Origin: CAVDHB01 sp963608705 | Lineage (GTDB): Bacteria; Bacteroidota; Bacteroidia; Bacteroidales; Bacteroidaceae | Reading direction: 5' to 3' | DNA length: 10,539 nt | Assembly (NCBI GenBank): GCA_963608705.1 | Contig: CAVDHB010000082.1 | Coordinates: 1 to 10,539, forward strand | Shown: one piece after another, positions 1 through 6,552 of the stretch | How positions within the stretch are numbered: the first letter of the stretch is position 1 | How the letters are laid out: each line of letters starts with the position of its first letter | Position numbers and translations under genes: made by a program | The notes under the pieces: generated by a model | What the model was told of the DNA's origin: nothing | Seen by the model: the letters and a program-made list of their open reading frames with translations, nothing else | Database searches by the model: none

Positions 1-39
1 GAGAGGAAGGCACGGGAAAGGTCAGAAGATAAAATAGAA

Positions 40-138
40 TTAACTGATGGTAAATGATTTAGCAATTAGAATCTTCCGACCGCTCATGATATAAATCCCC
101 ACACCACCTATCATGTTGCCAATATGAAGAATTTTCAT
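40..138 (-). pseudogene. N-terminal stub of a second glycosyltransferase
   Basis: A 32-residue frame begins MKILHIGNMIGGVGIYI, which resembles the first beta-strand and glycine loop of GT-B family 4 glycosyltransferases. After about residue 17 the sequence no longer looks like the family, and a TAA stop follows at 40-42. Its ATG overlaps the TGA of the preceding fragment (ATGA), and an AAGGAGG Shine-Dalgarno sequence lies at 147-153, so it was once translationally coupled in a glycosyltransferase operon. It is far too short to be functional (the family usually has about 350-400 residues). The family call rests on the N-terminal motif only. The remaining 39 bases of the window to the left hold nothing I can support. 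Confidence 0.45.
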
Positions 139-377
139 GCTGCCACCCTCCTTCCTTCACAACGGAGAGTGGGATAACCGATAAATGCTACAGCATCTCT
201 CACCGCATCCACATCAATGCCATTGGAAATCAATTTCAGCTTATCTTTCCTTGCAATGTACTCCCGTTCAGCAGAAGACTCCTCCGACTTTGAGATACAA
301 ACAATTTTATCTGTACATGGAACCAACAATCGCTCCATTAGTAGACAAACCATACTTTCTAGCTTCATGAAAGATTT
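135..377 (-). pseudogene. Glycosyltransferase family 4-like, central fragment
   Basis: This frame encodes a recognisable middle part of a GT-B glycosyltransferase of polysaccharide (capsule/EPS) type. It contains MERLLVPCTDKIVCISKSE, then a KLKLISNGID motif typical of the linker between the two Rossmann-like domains. After VDAVRDAV the family sequence stops and an unrelated tail ending EGRRVAA leads to TGA at 135-137, so most of the C-terminal nucleotide-sugar-binding domain has been deleted. The start of the original gene lies at 1097-1459, on the far side of the toxin-antitoxin insert. Joining base 1099 to base 377 on the minus strand gives the continuous frame FNIKSFMKLES. The fragment is almost certainly non-functional. 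An ATG at 384-386 in the insert-derived DNA could give a short product, but I do not think it is meaningful. Confidence 0.7.
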
Positions 378-408
378 AATAATCATTAATTCTTATATAA
401 ACTTCTCG

Positions 409-436
409 TATATATGAAATATATCATGTATCTTTA
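409..436 (+). promoter_or_regulatory. Putative promoter/operator of the toxin-antitoxin operon
   Basis: An AT-rich near-palindrome lies at about 409-427 (ATATAT, GAA, ATATAT). It is followed at 429-436 by TATCTTTA, which matches the Bacteroidetes -7 box TAnnTTTG at 7 of 8 positions. Type II antitoxins commonly bind a palindrome at their own promoter, so this is a reasonable operator candidate. A second weak inverted repeat, GCAAT...ATTGC, lies at about 471-493. Both are by-eye calls without support from a comparison of homologous loci. Confidence 0.3.
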
Positions 437-539
437 CTGCGAGTTAGAACAATTTCGCTAAGCCAAACGGGCAATGATACTTGCGTCAATTGCCGTGGCG
501 AGAAATTGAACCGAAAGGATTTATTAAAAACAAAAGATT

Positions 540-794
540 ATGAATACGAAGACATTAACACCGACGAAGAGAAAGATTATCGACTTGAACGAAGATACGT
601 TTAAGACTCTCTCCATCATGGCCATCCAAAAAGGCACCAATCTGAAAAACTACATTGAAGATGTACTCAATGAGCTGGCAGACGACTACGAGGATGCCAA
701 GATTTACGCTAAGTTATGCAAGGAGCGTCCTGAGGGAAACGTCATGCTTAACGAGCAGGAAAAAGCAGATTTTGAAAAGTGGCTTGGCGTATGA
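540..794 (+). CDS. Antitoxin of a RelE/ParE-type toxin-antitoxin pair
   Basis: This 84-residue protein has a basic N-terminus (TKTLTPTKRKIIDLNEDTF) followed by a segment typical of ribbon-helix-helix DNA-binding antitoxins: a short strand, then FKTLSIMAIQKGTNLKNYIED as helix-turn-helix. Its C-terminal half is acidic and should wrap around the toxin. The stop codon overlaps the toxin start (ATGA at 791-794), the usual antitoxin-first arrangement that keeps antitoxin in excess. An A-rich leader with AAAGGA lies upstream. It probably represses its own promoter with the toxin as co-repressor. The family call comes from sequence character and gene context; the exact antitoxin class is not certain. 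Confidence 0.75.
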   Translation: MNTKTLTPTKRKIIDLNEDTFKTLSIMAIQKGTNLKNYIEDVLNELADDYEDAKIYAKLCKERPEGNVMLNEQEKADFEKWLGV

Positions 795-1093
795 AAACCG
801 ATTACTCAAAAGATTTTGAGAAGTCTGTCAAGAAACTATCAGGCAAGATGCTTGAATCTGTTCGGCGTGTCATTAAAGAAGTCGAAGAAGCTGATGACAT
901 TAAGGACATCACAGACTGCAAAAAACTTGTGGGATACCGTACCATCTATCGTATACGCATAGGTGATTACAGGGCCTTTTTCATATTCCATATAGAGATT
1001 ATCAATGATACCGTAAAATTCAAATATCTTATTCCAAGGGGAGAAGCCTATGGAAAGAGGATACAGATTGAATTGAAGCGTATAGACAGGTAA
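791..1093 (+). CDS. RelE/ParE-superfamily toxin
   Basis: This 100-residue basic protein has the ParE/RelE fold signature. A DYSKDFEKSVKKL helix is followed by a basic helical region, then CKKLVGYRTIYRIRIGDYRA and FFIFHIE, the core beta-strands of the family. The C-terminus, KYLIPRGEAYGK, fits a RelE-type end. I chose the ATG at 791, which overlaps the antitoxin TGA, over an in-frame GTG at 779. RelE members cleave mRNA on the ribosome and ParE members poison gyrase; which applies here cannot be decided from sequence alone. The whole operon sits inside a broken glycosyltransferase gene. No mutation that would inactivate the toxin is visible. Confidence 0.78.
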   Translation: MKTDYSKDFEKSVKKLSGKMLESVRRVIKEVEEADDIKDITDCKKLVGYRTIYRIRIGDYRAFFIFHIEIINDTVKFKYLIPRGEAYGKRIQIELKRIDR

Positions 1094-1096
1094 TGT

Positions 1097-1459
1097 CTAT
1101 TTGATATTGAACGCCCACCCATGAGGGTTATACACCACCTTGCAATGCAATCCGATAGCAGCCAAAAACCCCAATCCACCTGCAAAGCTACTGTGGCAGT
1201 ATAAAATGTCGGGATTTACCTGTTTGATGACCTTGCGAATGGCCGACACTTTCCTCCAAACTTGTATAGGGGAGAAAGTTTGCTTCAAGTCCATTTGATT
1301 CACTCCATTCACCATCTGTTCATACTGTGACTTGTCATAGTTCTTCGAGCAAATGAAAAACTGCCTAAGTCCACACTTCTCCAATCGTGGCAGAAGCATT
1401 TGGAGATAACGCTCCACACCTCCTGCACACTCTGCGATATGTAATATTGTCATTTTCAT
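1097..1459 (-). pseudogene. Glycosyltransferase family 4-like, N-terminal fragment
   Basis: The frame starts MKMTILHIAECAGGVERYLQ, the classical first strand and GG loop of GT-B glycosyltransferases that build surface polysaccharides. It continues through NPDILYCHSSFAGGLG and VVYNPHGWAFNIK, both conserved acceptor-domain features. It ends in TAG exactly where the toxin-antitoxin insert begins, about 120 residues into a protein that should be about 360-400 residues long. The rest of the gene continues at 135-377. The IS66 inverted repeat lies only about 7 bp upstream of the ATG, so the native promoter and ribosome-binding region are gone or replaced. It is very unlikely to be functional. Confidence 0.82.
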
Positions 1460-1556
1460 CTACTGGTTAGTACTCAATTTAGGGCTTACCCTTTTGTATA
1501 GCCACTCTTACGGATGCCTATATATCGAGTTGTTAAAATTTTGATTTGTTTATTAA

Positions 1557-2301
1557 CTATTGGCATGTTGCCAATCCGATATTGTCCGGTCGCAGACTAA
1601 TAAAATCCCTGCAACCGTTAAAGATATTAGCAAAAGACTTTATGAGATAGTCCCACACCGACCTTCCTTGCAGCTTTACCGTACTGATGATGCTGTGGTA
1701 AGTGGCAACCATCTTCGCCCCATCGTCACTGCCGAAGTGGAGCATGGAGTTTCTCTGTGTCGTCAGAGGATGGACGGCACGCTCGGCGGCATTGTTGTCT
1801 ATCGGACAATTGCCGTCCTTTGTGTAGGCAAAGATATTGTCCCCAAATGTATCCAGATAGTTCAAAGCCTTCTGCAAATAAGACGTGACTGTCGTTGGCT
1901 CCTTGGCTTTTTCTATATATCTGTATGACTTTCGTCTCAAAGCTCTGGCGTTGTTTCCCTCAGTCCTCATCAGTGAGGCCGTCCCTTGTGTACTGGCGTT
2001 CCAAGTCGTACAGAGCCTCTATGCTTTTAATGAAAATGTCCGCATTCTTATCGCCAGCCTGCTCTCTTGCCTTCACAAACTTGGCACGGGCATGGTCATA
2101 TTTGCGCACCTTGCACAATGTCTCGTCACAGTTCACGATGGAGTCTTTCTCCAAAGCCACTTCTTTTAGTGACTCCATAAGCCGGTCAAGATAAACCTTT
2201 CCTTTTCTCAGCTAGTTGCGCAGCGTGTTGGCTGAAACCGTTATGCCCATGTCCGTAAGCCATTGATGGAGAAGTCCGAACGTGACATTCTTCACATACA
2301 C
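1557..2301 (-). pseudogene. IS66 transposase TnpC, broken
   Basis: Pieces of the DDE transposase lie in succession on the minus strand. The first, at about 2179-2301, reads LLHQWLTDMGITVSANTLRN and then a TAG that replaces an expected tryptophan. The second, 1960-2178, carries the catalytic-region motif NCDET followed directly by HARAKFVKAREQAGD. The roughly 70-80 residues that normally separate these motifs, including the second catalytic aspartate, are missing. After a stop and frame change, 1557-1970 holds the C-terminal NNAAERAVHPL motif carrying the catalytic glutamate. The N-terminal part of TnpC is also absent. The gene cannot make an active transposase. Confidence 0.85.
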
Positions 2302-2478
2302 CTATGCGAACAGCCGCACGATGCGGCGATTTCGTGACATCACGATGAACGCATCCCCCTCACCTGCCCCACGGTGGAGCTGCTTGCGGATTATGGACAA
2401 TACACGACTGTGTTTGCAGAGTATGTCCGTGAAGTCACGCAAATAATAGAAGCGGTTGATGCCAGTAACGCTCAGCAT
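2302..2478 (-). pseudogene. IS66 Orf2 (TnpB), truncated
   Basis: A 58-residue frame begins MLSVTGINRFYYLRDFTD and includes GDAFIVMSRNRRIVRLF, the core of IS66 Orf2 proteins, whose role in transposition is unclear. Family members are usually about 110-120 residues, so about half is missing. The frame ends in TAG at 2302-2304 and runs directly into TnpC-like sequence, so a deletion removed the end of tnpB and the start of tnpC. Its ATG (2476-2478) overlaps the end of orf1, the normal coupling in IS66 elements. Confidence 0.75.
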
Positions 2479-2828
2479 AAGCCCTCCAATTTCTCTATCA
2501 GCCGTCTCAATCCCTGATAGCTTAGGTTCTTCTGGGAGATATGAAGGCCGTTGGTCATACGCAGCTCCACAAGTATACGCACGAAAGACGAGGTGCAGGT
2601 TTGCGGACGCTCCTGATGGCGTTCTTCCTTCATCGGTTGTTCTTGTGGGGAAGGAATACCATCAACATTGACTTCCACTATCTTGCCTCGTGTATCCTTG
2701 TACCATTTGTAGAATATGTTATAAGGCACTTTGTTGCGTGAGCAGAACTGCTCAACGGATATGCCGTTCGGCACTGCCTCCGTCTGGTACTGAAAATAAA
2801 ATCTTTCCAAATCTTCGCTGCTGTACAT
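2472..2828 (-). CDS. IS66 Orf1 (TnpA-like), helix-turn-helix protein
   Basis: This 118-residue protein looks complete. It begins MYSSEDLERFYFQYQTEA, then has a helix-turn-helix segment (VEQFCSRNKVPYNIFYKWYK) like that of IS66 and IS3 OrfA proteins. A variable linker is followed by RILVELRMTNGLHISQKN and a C-terminal RLIEKLEGLC helix typical of Bacteroidetes IS66 Orf1. It probably binds DNA and helps transposition, but the partner TnpB and TnpC are destroyed in this copy. It could still be expressed or could act with another IS66 copy elsewhere in the genome. The start ATG lies about 47 bp inside the right inverted repeat. Confidence 0.8.
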   Translation of the reverse strand: MYSSEDLERFYFQYQTEAVPNGISVEQFCSRNKVPYNIFYKWYKDTRGKIVEVNVDGIPSPQEQPMKEERHQERPQTCTSSFVRILVELRMTNGLHISQKNLSYQGLRRLIEKLEGLC

Positions 2829-2957
2829 AATTTAATGATTTAAAATTCAGCAGCAAAGATATACTTTTCATTTTTAAGCCCTAATTGAGTGCTTACTTGA
2901 ATGCTTATGAAACTTTAGATAGAACAACAATACGAAGTTCACTGGATACTTACTATT

Positions 2958-2990
2958 CATTTTGTCCAAAATTTAGAATTCGGGACAAAA
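2958..2990 (-). promoter_or_regulatory. Inverted repeat with a possible promoter and truncated leader frame
   Basis: TTTTGTCC at 2960-2967 and GGACAAAA at 2983-2990 form perfect 8-bp arms around an AT-rich spacer. The structure lies just past the three-gene operon, so it could be its terminator, although no long U-tract follows. The minus strand also carries TACTTTTG (2986-2993), a match to the Bacteroidetes -7 box, and then an ATG (2958-2960) opening MNSKYPVNFVLLFYLKFHK. That frame runs about 20 codons into the IS66 inverted repeat, where it is cut off. This suggests the 5' end of an unidentified gene, or an older IS, truncated by IS66. No other feature is seen in 2897-3016. Confidence 0.4.
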
Positions 2991-3016
2991 GTATATATTT
3001 TAAATTCGTCAATAGA

Positions 3017-3838
3017 TTAACATTTAAATTTCTTTGTGCTTAAATGTTTTCCTATATAAGTGACAAATATCATCCTATGCCCAGTATCTGGAAAAATATA
3101 GATGCGCAAAGCTCCGAATTTTACATGCTGGAAACAATACTGCATTCCCCATTTCTCAGTCACAAAGAATTTTCGTTGTGCACTTAAACGACCATCATTC
3201 TTTACAGTATCTGATTCATCAGATATTACGATACCATAATCAGATTGCATTTTTGAGACTTGTATACTTCCTTCATTCCAGTTCATACAATAATCATCCA
3301 TACGGATAAATACATTCAAAAGATTATTCATCTGTCCTTGTTCCATAGCCAAATACTGCCGTAAAGCATTATTTGTAAATTTTATTTTATTAAACAACAT
3401 TGAAGACAACTCTTTAAATGTATTAGGTGTCACCATAGAACGAGCTATCAGAATACGACTTTTCAAAAAATCAGCCACACAGCCTATATGGTATCTATCT
3501 ATTGGATTATGATACATGCCAAACAAACAGCATTCTATAGGGAATTTTACCTTCAGTACATTCAAATCTTCGCAAATAACATCAGATGGTACTACTTGAA
3601 AGCGCCTAAACATTGCTGGCAAGACACGGTAACACAACTCTGGATTAGCATTACAAATCATTTGATAAACCATATTACCATCCTTATTATACAATGAATA
3701 AAGGCTTTGGTCATGATAGAATTTTTCAACTCTAGAATTACTATAAAGTACCGCTTCATTCAAATCATTTAAACAACGTACCATCTCATCGATGACTTCC
3801 GAGTCAAATGTTTGAGGACAAAAAAAATAGTTAATCAT
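3017..3838 (-). CDS. Unrecognised third gene of the DUF262/ATPase operon
   Basis: I do not recognise this 273-residue protein. It has no signal peptide or membrane segment and looks cytosolic and mostly globular. The N-terminus, MINYFFCPQTFDSEVIDEMV, is cysteine- and aromatic-containing; the middle is helical (NKIKFTNNALRQYLAMEQGQ). The C-terminal 40 residues look like beta-strands, with ALRIYIFPDTGHRMIFVTYI leading to GKHLSTKKF, which loosely recalls the strand end of RelE/HigB-like proteins. That likeness is weak and is inference only. The ATG at 3838 overlaps the ATPase stop by one base (TGATG); a GTG at 3841 is the alternative start. Coupling to the ATPase gene argues that it works in the same complex or pathway, perhaps as effector or sensor. 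Confidence 0.8.
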   Translation of the reverse strand: MINYFFCPQTFDSEVIDEMVRCLNDLNEAVLYSNSRVEKFYHDQSLYSLYNKDGNMVYQMICNANPELCYRVLPAMFRRFQVVPSDVICEDLNVLKVKFPIECCLFGMYHNPIDRYHIGCVADFLKSRILIARSMVTPNTFKELSSMLFNKIKFTNNALRQYLAMEQGQMNNLLNVFIRMDDYCMNWNEGSIQVSKMQSDYGIVISDESDTVKNDGRLSAQRKFFVTEKWGMQYCFQHVKFGALRIYIFPDTGHRMIFVTYIGKHLSTKKFKC

Positions 3839-4920
3839 CACTTATTGATTTTCAGTCTTTCCATATAATTAATTTGAGTTTGATCCATAAAGCCTTTAGG
3901 CCAATCAGAATAATTACCCACCTCATCTATAGAAATTGGTGTTACCAATGGAACATCCTCCTCAACTCCATAATTATTAATCGTTATCTTCGGAAGCCAT
4001 TCCTTATGCTGCAATCCAAACAATTGGATGCCATCAATAATATGATCACTATGAGTCTCCAAAATCACATGGATTCCAGAAAAAGCAATAAAAGAAAGAA
4101 AATAACCAATAGCAGTTTGAGCTGATGGATGTAAATGAGCCTCAGGGTTCTCTACAACAAATAAGCTATTAGAGTCTGCCACTAAACCATCTACGATAAT
4201 TGGAAGAACATAACTAAGCCCAAATCCCATATTCGTAGTTTGCACGTCACCTATAGCAAACTGATTGCTTGTCCTGATAGAAGCTCTCATTAGTCTTGTA
4301 TCTATATTGGCCATCACTTTTATCTTATGAAAAATACTAGACAACCATTCATTTACCTGTGCATTCAGGTAGGGATTTTTAGATCCAGGGAACATTCTTT
4401 CTGGACAAACCTTAACCATACCTGAATCTGTCCCCAACACTTGTGCTGTTCGTTCACCTCTAGTCCCACAAGAGAGATAATCCATAGGAAATAATTTTTG
4501 AGAAGTTCTTGGTCCTTCTCGCTCCGCCGACACATAATAAAAATGTGAATTAGAAAACCAAACTTTATCTCTTCTAACTATTTCGAATTCACATGGCAAA
4601 ACCAGTTCATCAAGCTTATTATCAACATCAAACTTACATCCTGCCAATACTTTTTCTTCTAAATCATCAAATAATTGTATTGTTATTTCTGATTCTGAAT
4701 AATTTTGATTTATAATGTCAGACGCAGTTCCCAGTTCCAAGCCGAAAACATCATTCAAAGCGACCCAATCTCTATTATATAGAGCCTGCCTCAATAGCAA
4801 CAAAGCTTGGATAGTTGTACTTTTCCCAAAACCATTAGAACCTACCAATACCGTTAATCCGTTAATGGGTACTAACATGCTTTTAAAACATTTAAAACCT
4901 CTAATTTTCAACTTCTCCAT
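3838..4920 (-). CDS. AAA/SMC-like ATPase with DUF3696-type C-terminus
   Basis: This 360-residue protein begins LKIRGFKCFKSMLVPINGLT, the usual start of RecF/SMC-like and OLD-like ATPases. Walker A is GSNGFGKST (27-35). An ABC-signature-like segment, MGFGLSYVLP, lies at about 231-240. The Walker B region is FVVENPEAHLHP (254-265) and the H-loop is ETHSDHIIDG (288-297). WPKGFMDQ (340-347) fits the DUF3696 domain often found at the C-terminus of these ATPases. All nucleotide-binding motifs appear intact. Such ATPases occur in many phage-defence operons, where they sense or gate a partner. It lies 10 bp after the DUF262 gene and overlaps the next gene by one base, so it is the middle gene of a coupled operon. 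The exact substrate is unknown. Confidence 0.9.
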   Translation of the reverse strand: MEKLKIRGFKCFKSMLVPINGLTVLVGSNGFGKSTTIQALLLLRQALYNRDWVALNDVFGLELGTASDIINQNYSESEITIQLFDDLEEKVLAGCKFDVDNKLDELVLPCEFEIVRRDKVWFSNSHFYYVSAEREGPRTSQKLFPMDYLSCGTRGERTAQVLGTDSGMVKVCPERMFPGSKNPYLNAQVNEWLSSIFHKIKVMANIDTRLMRASIRTSNQFAIGDVQTTNMGFGLSYVLPIIVDGLVADSNSLFVVENPEAHLHPSAQTAIGYFLSFIAFSGIHVILETHSDHIIDGIQLFGLQHKEWLPKITINNYGVEEDVPLVTPISIDEVGNYSDWPKGFMDQTQINYMERLKINK

Positions 4921-4930
4921 AACACAGAAT

Positions 4931-6304
4931 TCAAAGATTCATTATTTTTTGTACCACCTCAAAAGCTTTGAGGATATTCGCTTTTCCATTCGTTCCATAT
5001 GACAATGCCTTAAAGTAATCTTCATCCTTATCAATATATTCACCTAAGACGTGAACCAAACTATTCGAACTAAATTTCTCTTTTATCGTATTAATAGCCA
5101 AGTCACTCAGCACCACAGCCCAACTTACGAACAAAGCTTTGTTTACAATACTCCTATTCCCATCATAAGATGTTTTAGAATTTACTTTCCTAAAAGCATG
5201 CCTTCCAAAAAGATAGTAAGCAATATTCATTGCATTCCCAAAAGCCCTTTCGTATTCATCAAAATTGAATTCTAACTCGGAATTCAAAAGTTCGATAAAT
5301 AGATTCAGTTCTTCATCCATATTCCCATCATACTTGTCTAACGCACCTCTTTTATATTGAAATCTAAAATAAAGAAAGCGTAAAACAAGTTCTTGAGCAT
5401 CCATTCTGACATCAGAAATACTATTGCCTGTTGCCTTTAAAAAAGCATCAGAATGAGCCATTTTTTTCAACGTCAATCTTATCTGATTCCTAGAAAGGCA
5501 ATTTCTTAATTCTTGCGCATTTAGTGGTCTCCCTCCTGTATTAAGTCTTTTAAATATGTCATATTTTACCTTTGCAGGAGATTGCGGGTCTATGACATTT
5601 ACAGACAATTGAGTCATATTAAACCATCTGAAATACTTATCCTCTATTTTATTCCCAGATAGACTATATGTTTTTTCTCCACAAGAATTAGACAAATATT
5701 CCAAACCTTTCAATACTAATTTATTGTCCATAAACTCTTTGATGGCAGTCAATCTCTGCAAGCCGTCCACGACAAACAATTTACCTTCCTCATCTTGTGA
5801 AAAATAAAACATTGGCAACGGAATTCGCAAAAGAATCGATTCTATAAGACGTGATTTACGAAAGCCATCCCATACAACATTTCTTTGAAAATCTGGAGAC
5901 AAATCCAAATCGCCACTTTTTATCATATCATAAATCAAGCGAATCGAAAATGTTTTTGATTCTACACGTATTTGATCTGGATTATAAGGCTTTTCTAAAC
6001 CTTTTTTACTCAAAGCCACATCGGACAAATCCACGCCATGTTGATTTGCCTCAATAACTCGCAACGCCAAATCATCAAGTTTATTCATTAGGGTTTGATA
6101 ATCCTCTTGAACATCATGCTGACTTAGTATTTTAAACTTACCTTTTTTTTCATCTAAAGCCAAGGTCATAAAAGGATTATTCAAATCTTCCCTTGCATAT
6201 ACAAGGACATAACATCCTTGCGAATCCTCACCTTTTAAGGTTGAATAAGGATACACAATCAATTTGGTCTCACCATATCCCTTTAAAGTTAAAGCAATCT
6301 GCAT
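4931..6304 (-). CDS. DUF262 (GmrSD/ParB-like) protein with N-terminal extension
   Basis: This 457-residue protein carries a DUF262 domain from about residue 117 to 270. SPDFQRNVVWD (136-146) is the substrate-loop motif. FVVDGLQRLTAIKEF (177-191) is the DGQQR nucleotide-binding motif with L in place of the first Q. FKRLNTGGRPLNAQELRN (251-268) is the second conserved block. DUF262 is the GmrS-like half of type IV restriction enzymes and is shared with many defence proteins. I see no DUF1524 HNH motif in the C-terminal 190 residues, so a nuclease partner would have to be supplied elsewhere. Residues 1-115 are an extra domain with no family I can name. It is the first gene of the operon, with a -7 box 16 bp before the ATG. 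Confidence 0.9.
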   Translation of the reverse strand: MQIALTLKGYGETKLIVYPYSTLKGEDSQGCYVLVYAREDLNNPFMTLALDEKKGKFKILSQHDVQEDYQTLMNKLDDLALRVIEANQHGVDLSDVALSKKGLEKPYNPDQIRVESKTFSIRLIYDMIKSGDLDLSPDFQRNVVWDGFRKSRLIESILLRIPLPMFYFSQDEEGKLFVVDGLQRLTAIKEFMDNKLVLKGLEYLSNSCGEKTYSLSGNKIEDKYFRWFNMTQLSVNVIDPQSPAKVKYDIFKRLNTGGRPLNAQELRNCLSRNQIRLTLKKMAHSDAFLKATGNSISDVRMDAQELVLRFLYFRFQYKRGALDKYDGNMDEELNLFIELLNSELEFNFDEYERAFGNAMNIAYYLFGRHAFRKVNSKTSYDGNRSIVNKALFVSWAVVLSDLAINTIKEKFSSNSLVHVLGEYIDKDEDYFKALSYGTNGKANILKAFEVVQKIMNL

Positions 6305-6320
6305 AATATCTTCTTTTTTG

Positions 6321-6353
6321 CAAAACTACAACTTTTTTTTCTGATTCTGCCAA
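6321..6353 (-). promoter_or_regulatory. Promoter of the DUF262 operon
   Basis: On the minus strand TAGTTTTG (6321-6328) matches the Bacteroidetes -7 consensus TAnnTTTG. A TTG (6351-6353) lies 22 bases upstream, slightly longer than the usual 19-21 spacing for the -33 element. The -7 box ends 16 bases before the ATG, so the leader would be very short. An AAAGAAG stretch just before the start could be a weak ribosome site. A second -7-like box, TACTTTTG, is at 6436-6443. Confidence 0.45.
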
Positions 6354-6480
6354 GGATTTCAAGAAAAGAGTAAAACTACAGGGCATTTTTTAAGAGCATC
6401 TCCATCATTCTTCCTCAAAAGACTTCTTAATTCTACAAAAGTAGGGAATATCACCGCTACCTTAGCTCCCTTCTCATTAC

Positions 6481-6528
6481 TAACTAAAGTTTCCCACCCC
6501 TATTAATAGGAATTAGGAACTTTGGTTA
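6481..6528. repeat. Large interrupted palindrome
   Basis: An outer pair of arms, TAACTAAAGTTTCC (6481-6494) and GGAACTTTGGTTA (6516-6528), pairs at nearly every base with one bulged T and one wobble. Nested inside, a perfect 12-bp palindrome CCTATTAATAGG occupies 6499-6510. The structure lies between the DUF262 operon promoter and the IS3 element. It may be an operator, a terminator or the relic of an insertion end. The intervening 6354-6480 has no gene I can support. Confidence 0.6.
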
Positions 6529-6552
6529 AACATATTGACTATGCCTGAATTT

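Larger units (their letters stand above)
378..1098 (+). mobile_element. Toxin-antitoxin insert splitting a glycosyltransferase
   Basis: The glycosyltransferase frame is interrupted exactly around this block and becomes continuous when it is removed. The same four bases, ATTT, are found at 374-377 and at 1099-1102, so the block is bounded by a 4-bp direct repeat or microhomology. The cargo is only the toxin-antitoxin operon with about 160 bp of upstream DNA. No transposase, integrase or clear terminal inverted repeat is visible at the ends. The boundary is seen in the sequence. The mechanism (transposition, recombinase capture or microhomology recombination) is unknown, and a 4-bp match can occur by chance. 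Confidence 0.5.
1466..2896 (-). mobile_element. Degenerate, internally deleted IS66-family element
   Basis: Imperfect terminal inverted repeats are visible. The left end, 1466-1488, contains AGTACTCAATTTAGGGCTTA. The right end, 2875-2896, read on the minus strand begins GTAAGCACTCAATTAGGG. They differ by one extra T and two substitutions. Between them are remnants of the three IS66 genes in the usual order on the minus strand: orf1, tnpB, tnpC. At about 1.43 kb the copy is far shorter than complete IS66 elements (about 2.5 kb). IS66 normally leaves an 8-bp target duplication, but the flanks 1458-1465 and 2897-2904 do not match, so the flanking DNA has rearranged since insertion. Confidence 0.85.

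Noticed and set aside
779..790. GTG at 779 as the toxin start
   Set aside because: The ATG at 791 overlaps the antitoxin stop in the usual ATGA manner, and the family N-terminus begins there; the four extra residues are unlikely.
1560..2194. Plus-strand open frames across the IS66 region
   Set aside because: They are antisense to clear IS66 TnpC sequence with recognisable motifs and have no protein-like character.
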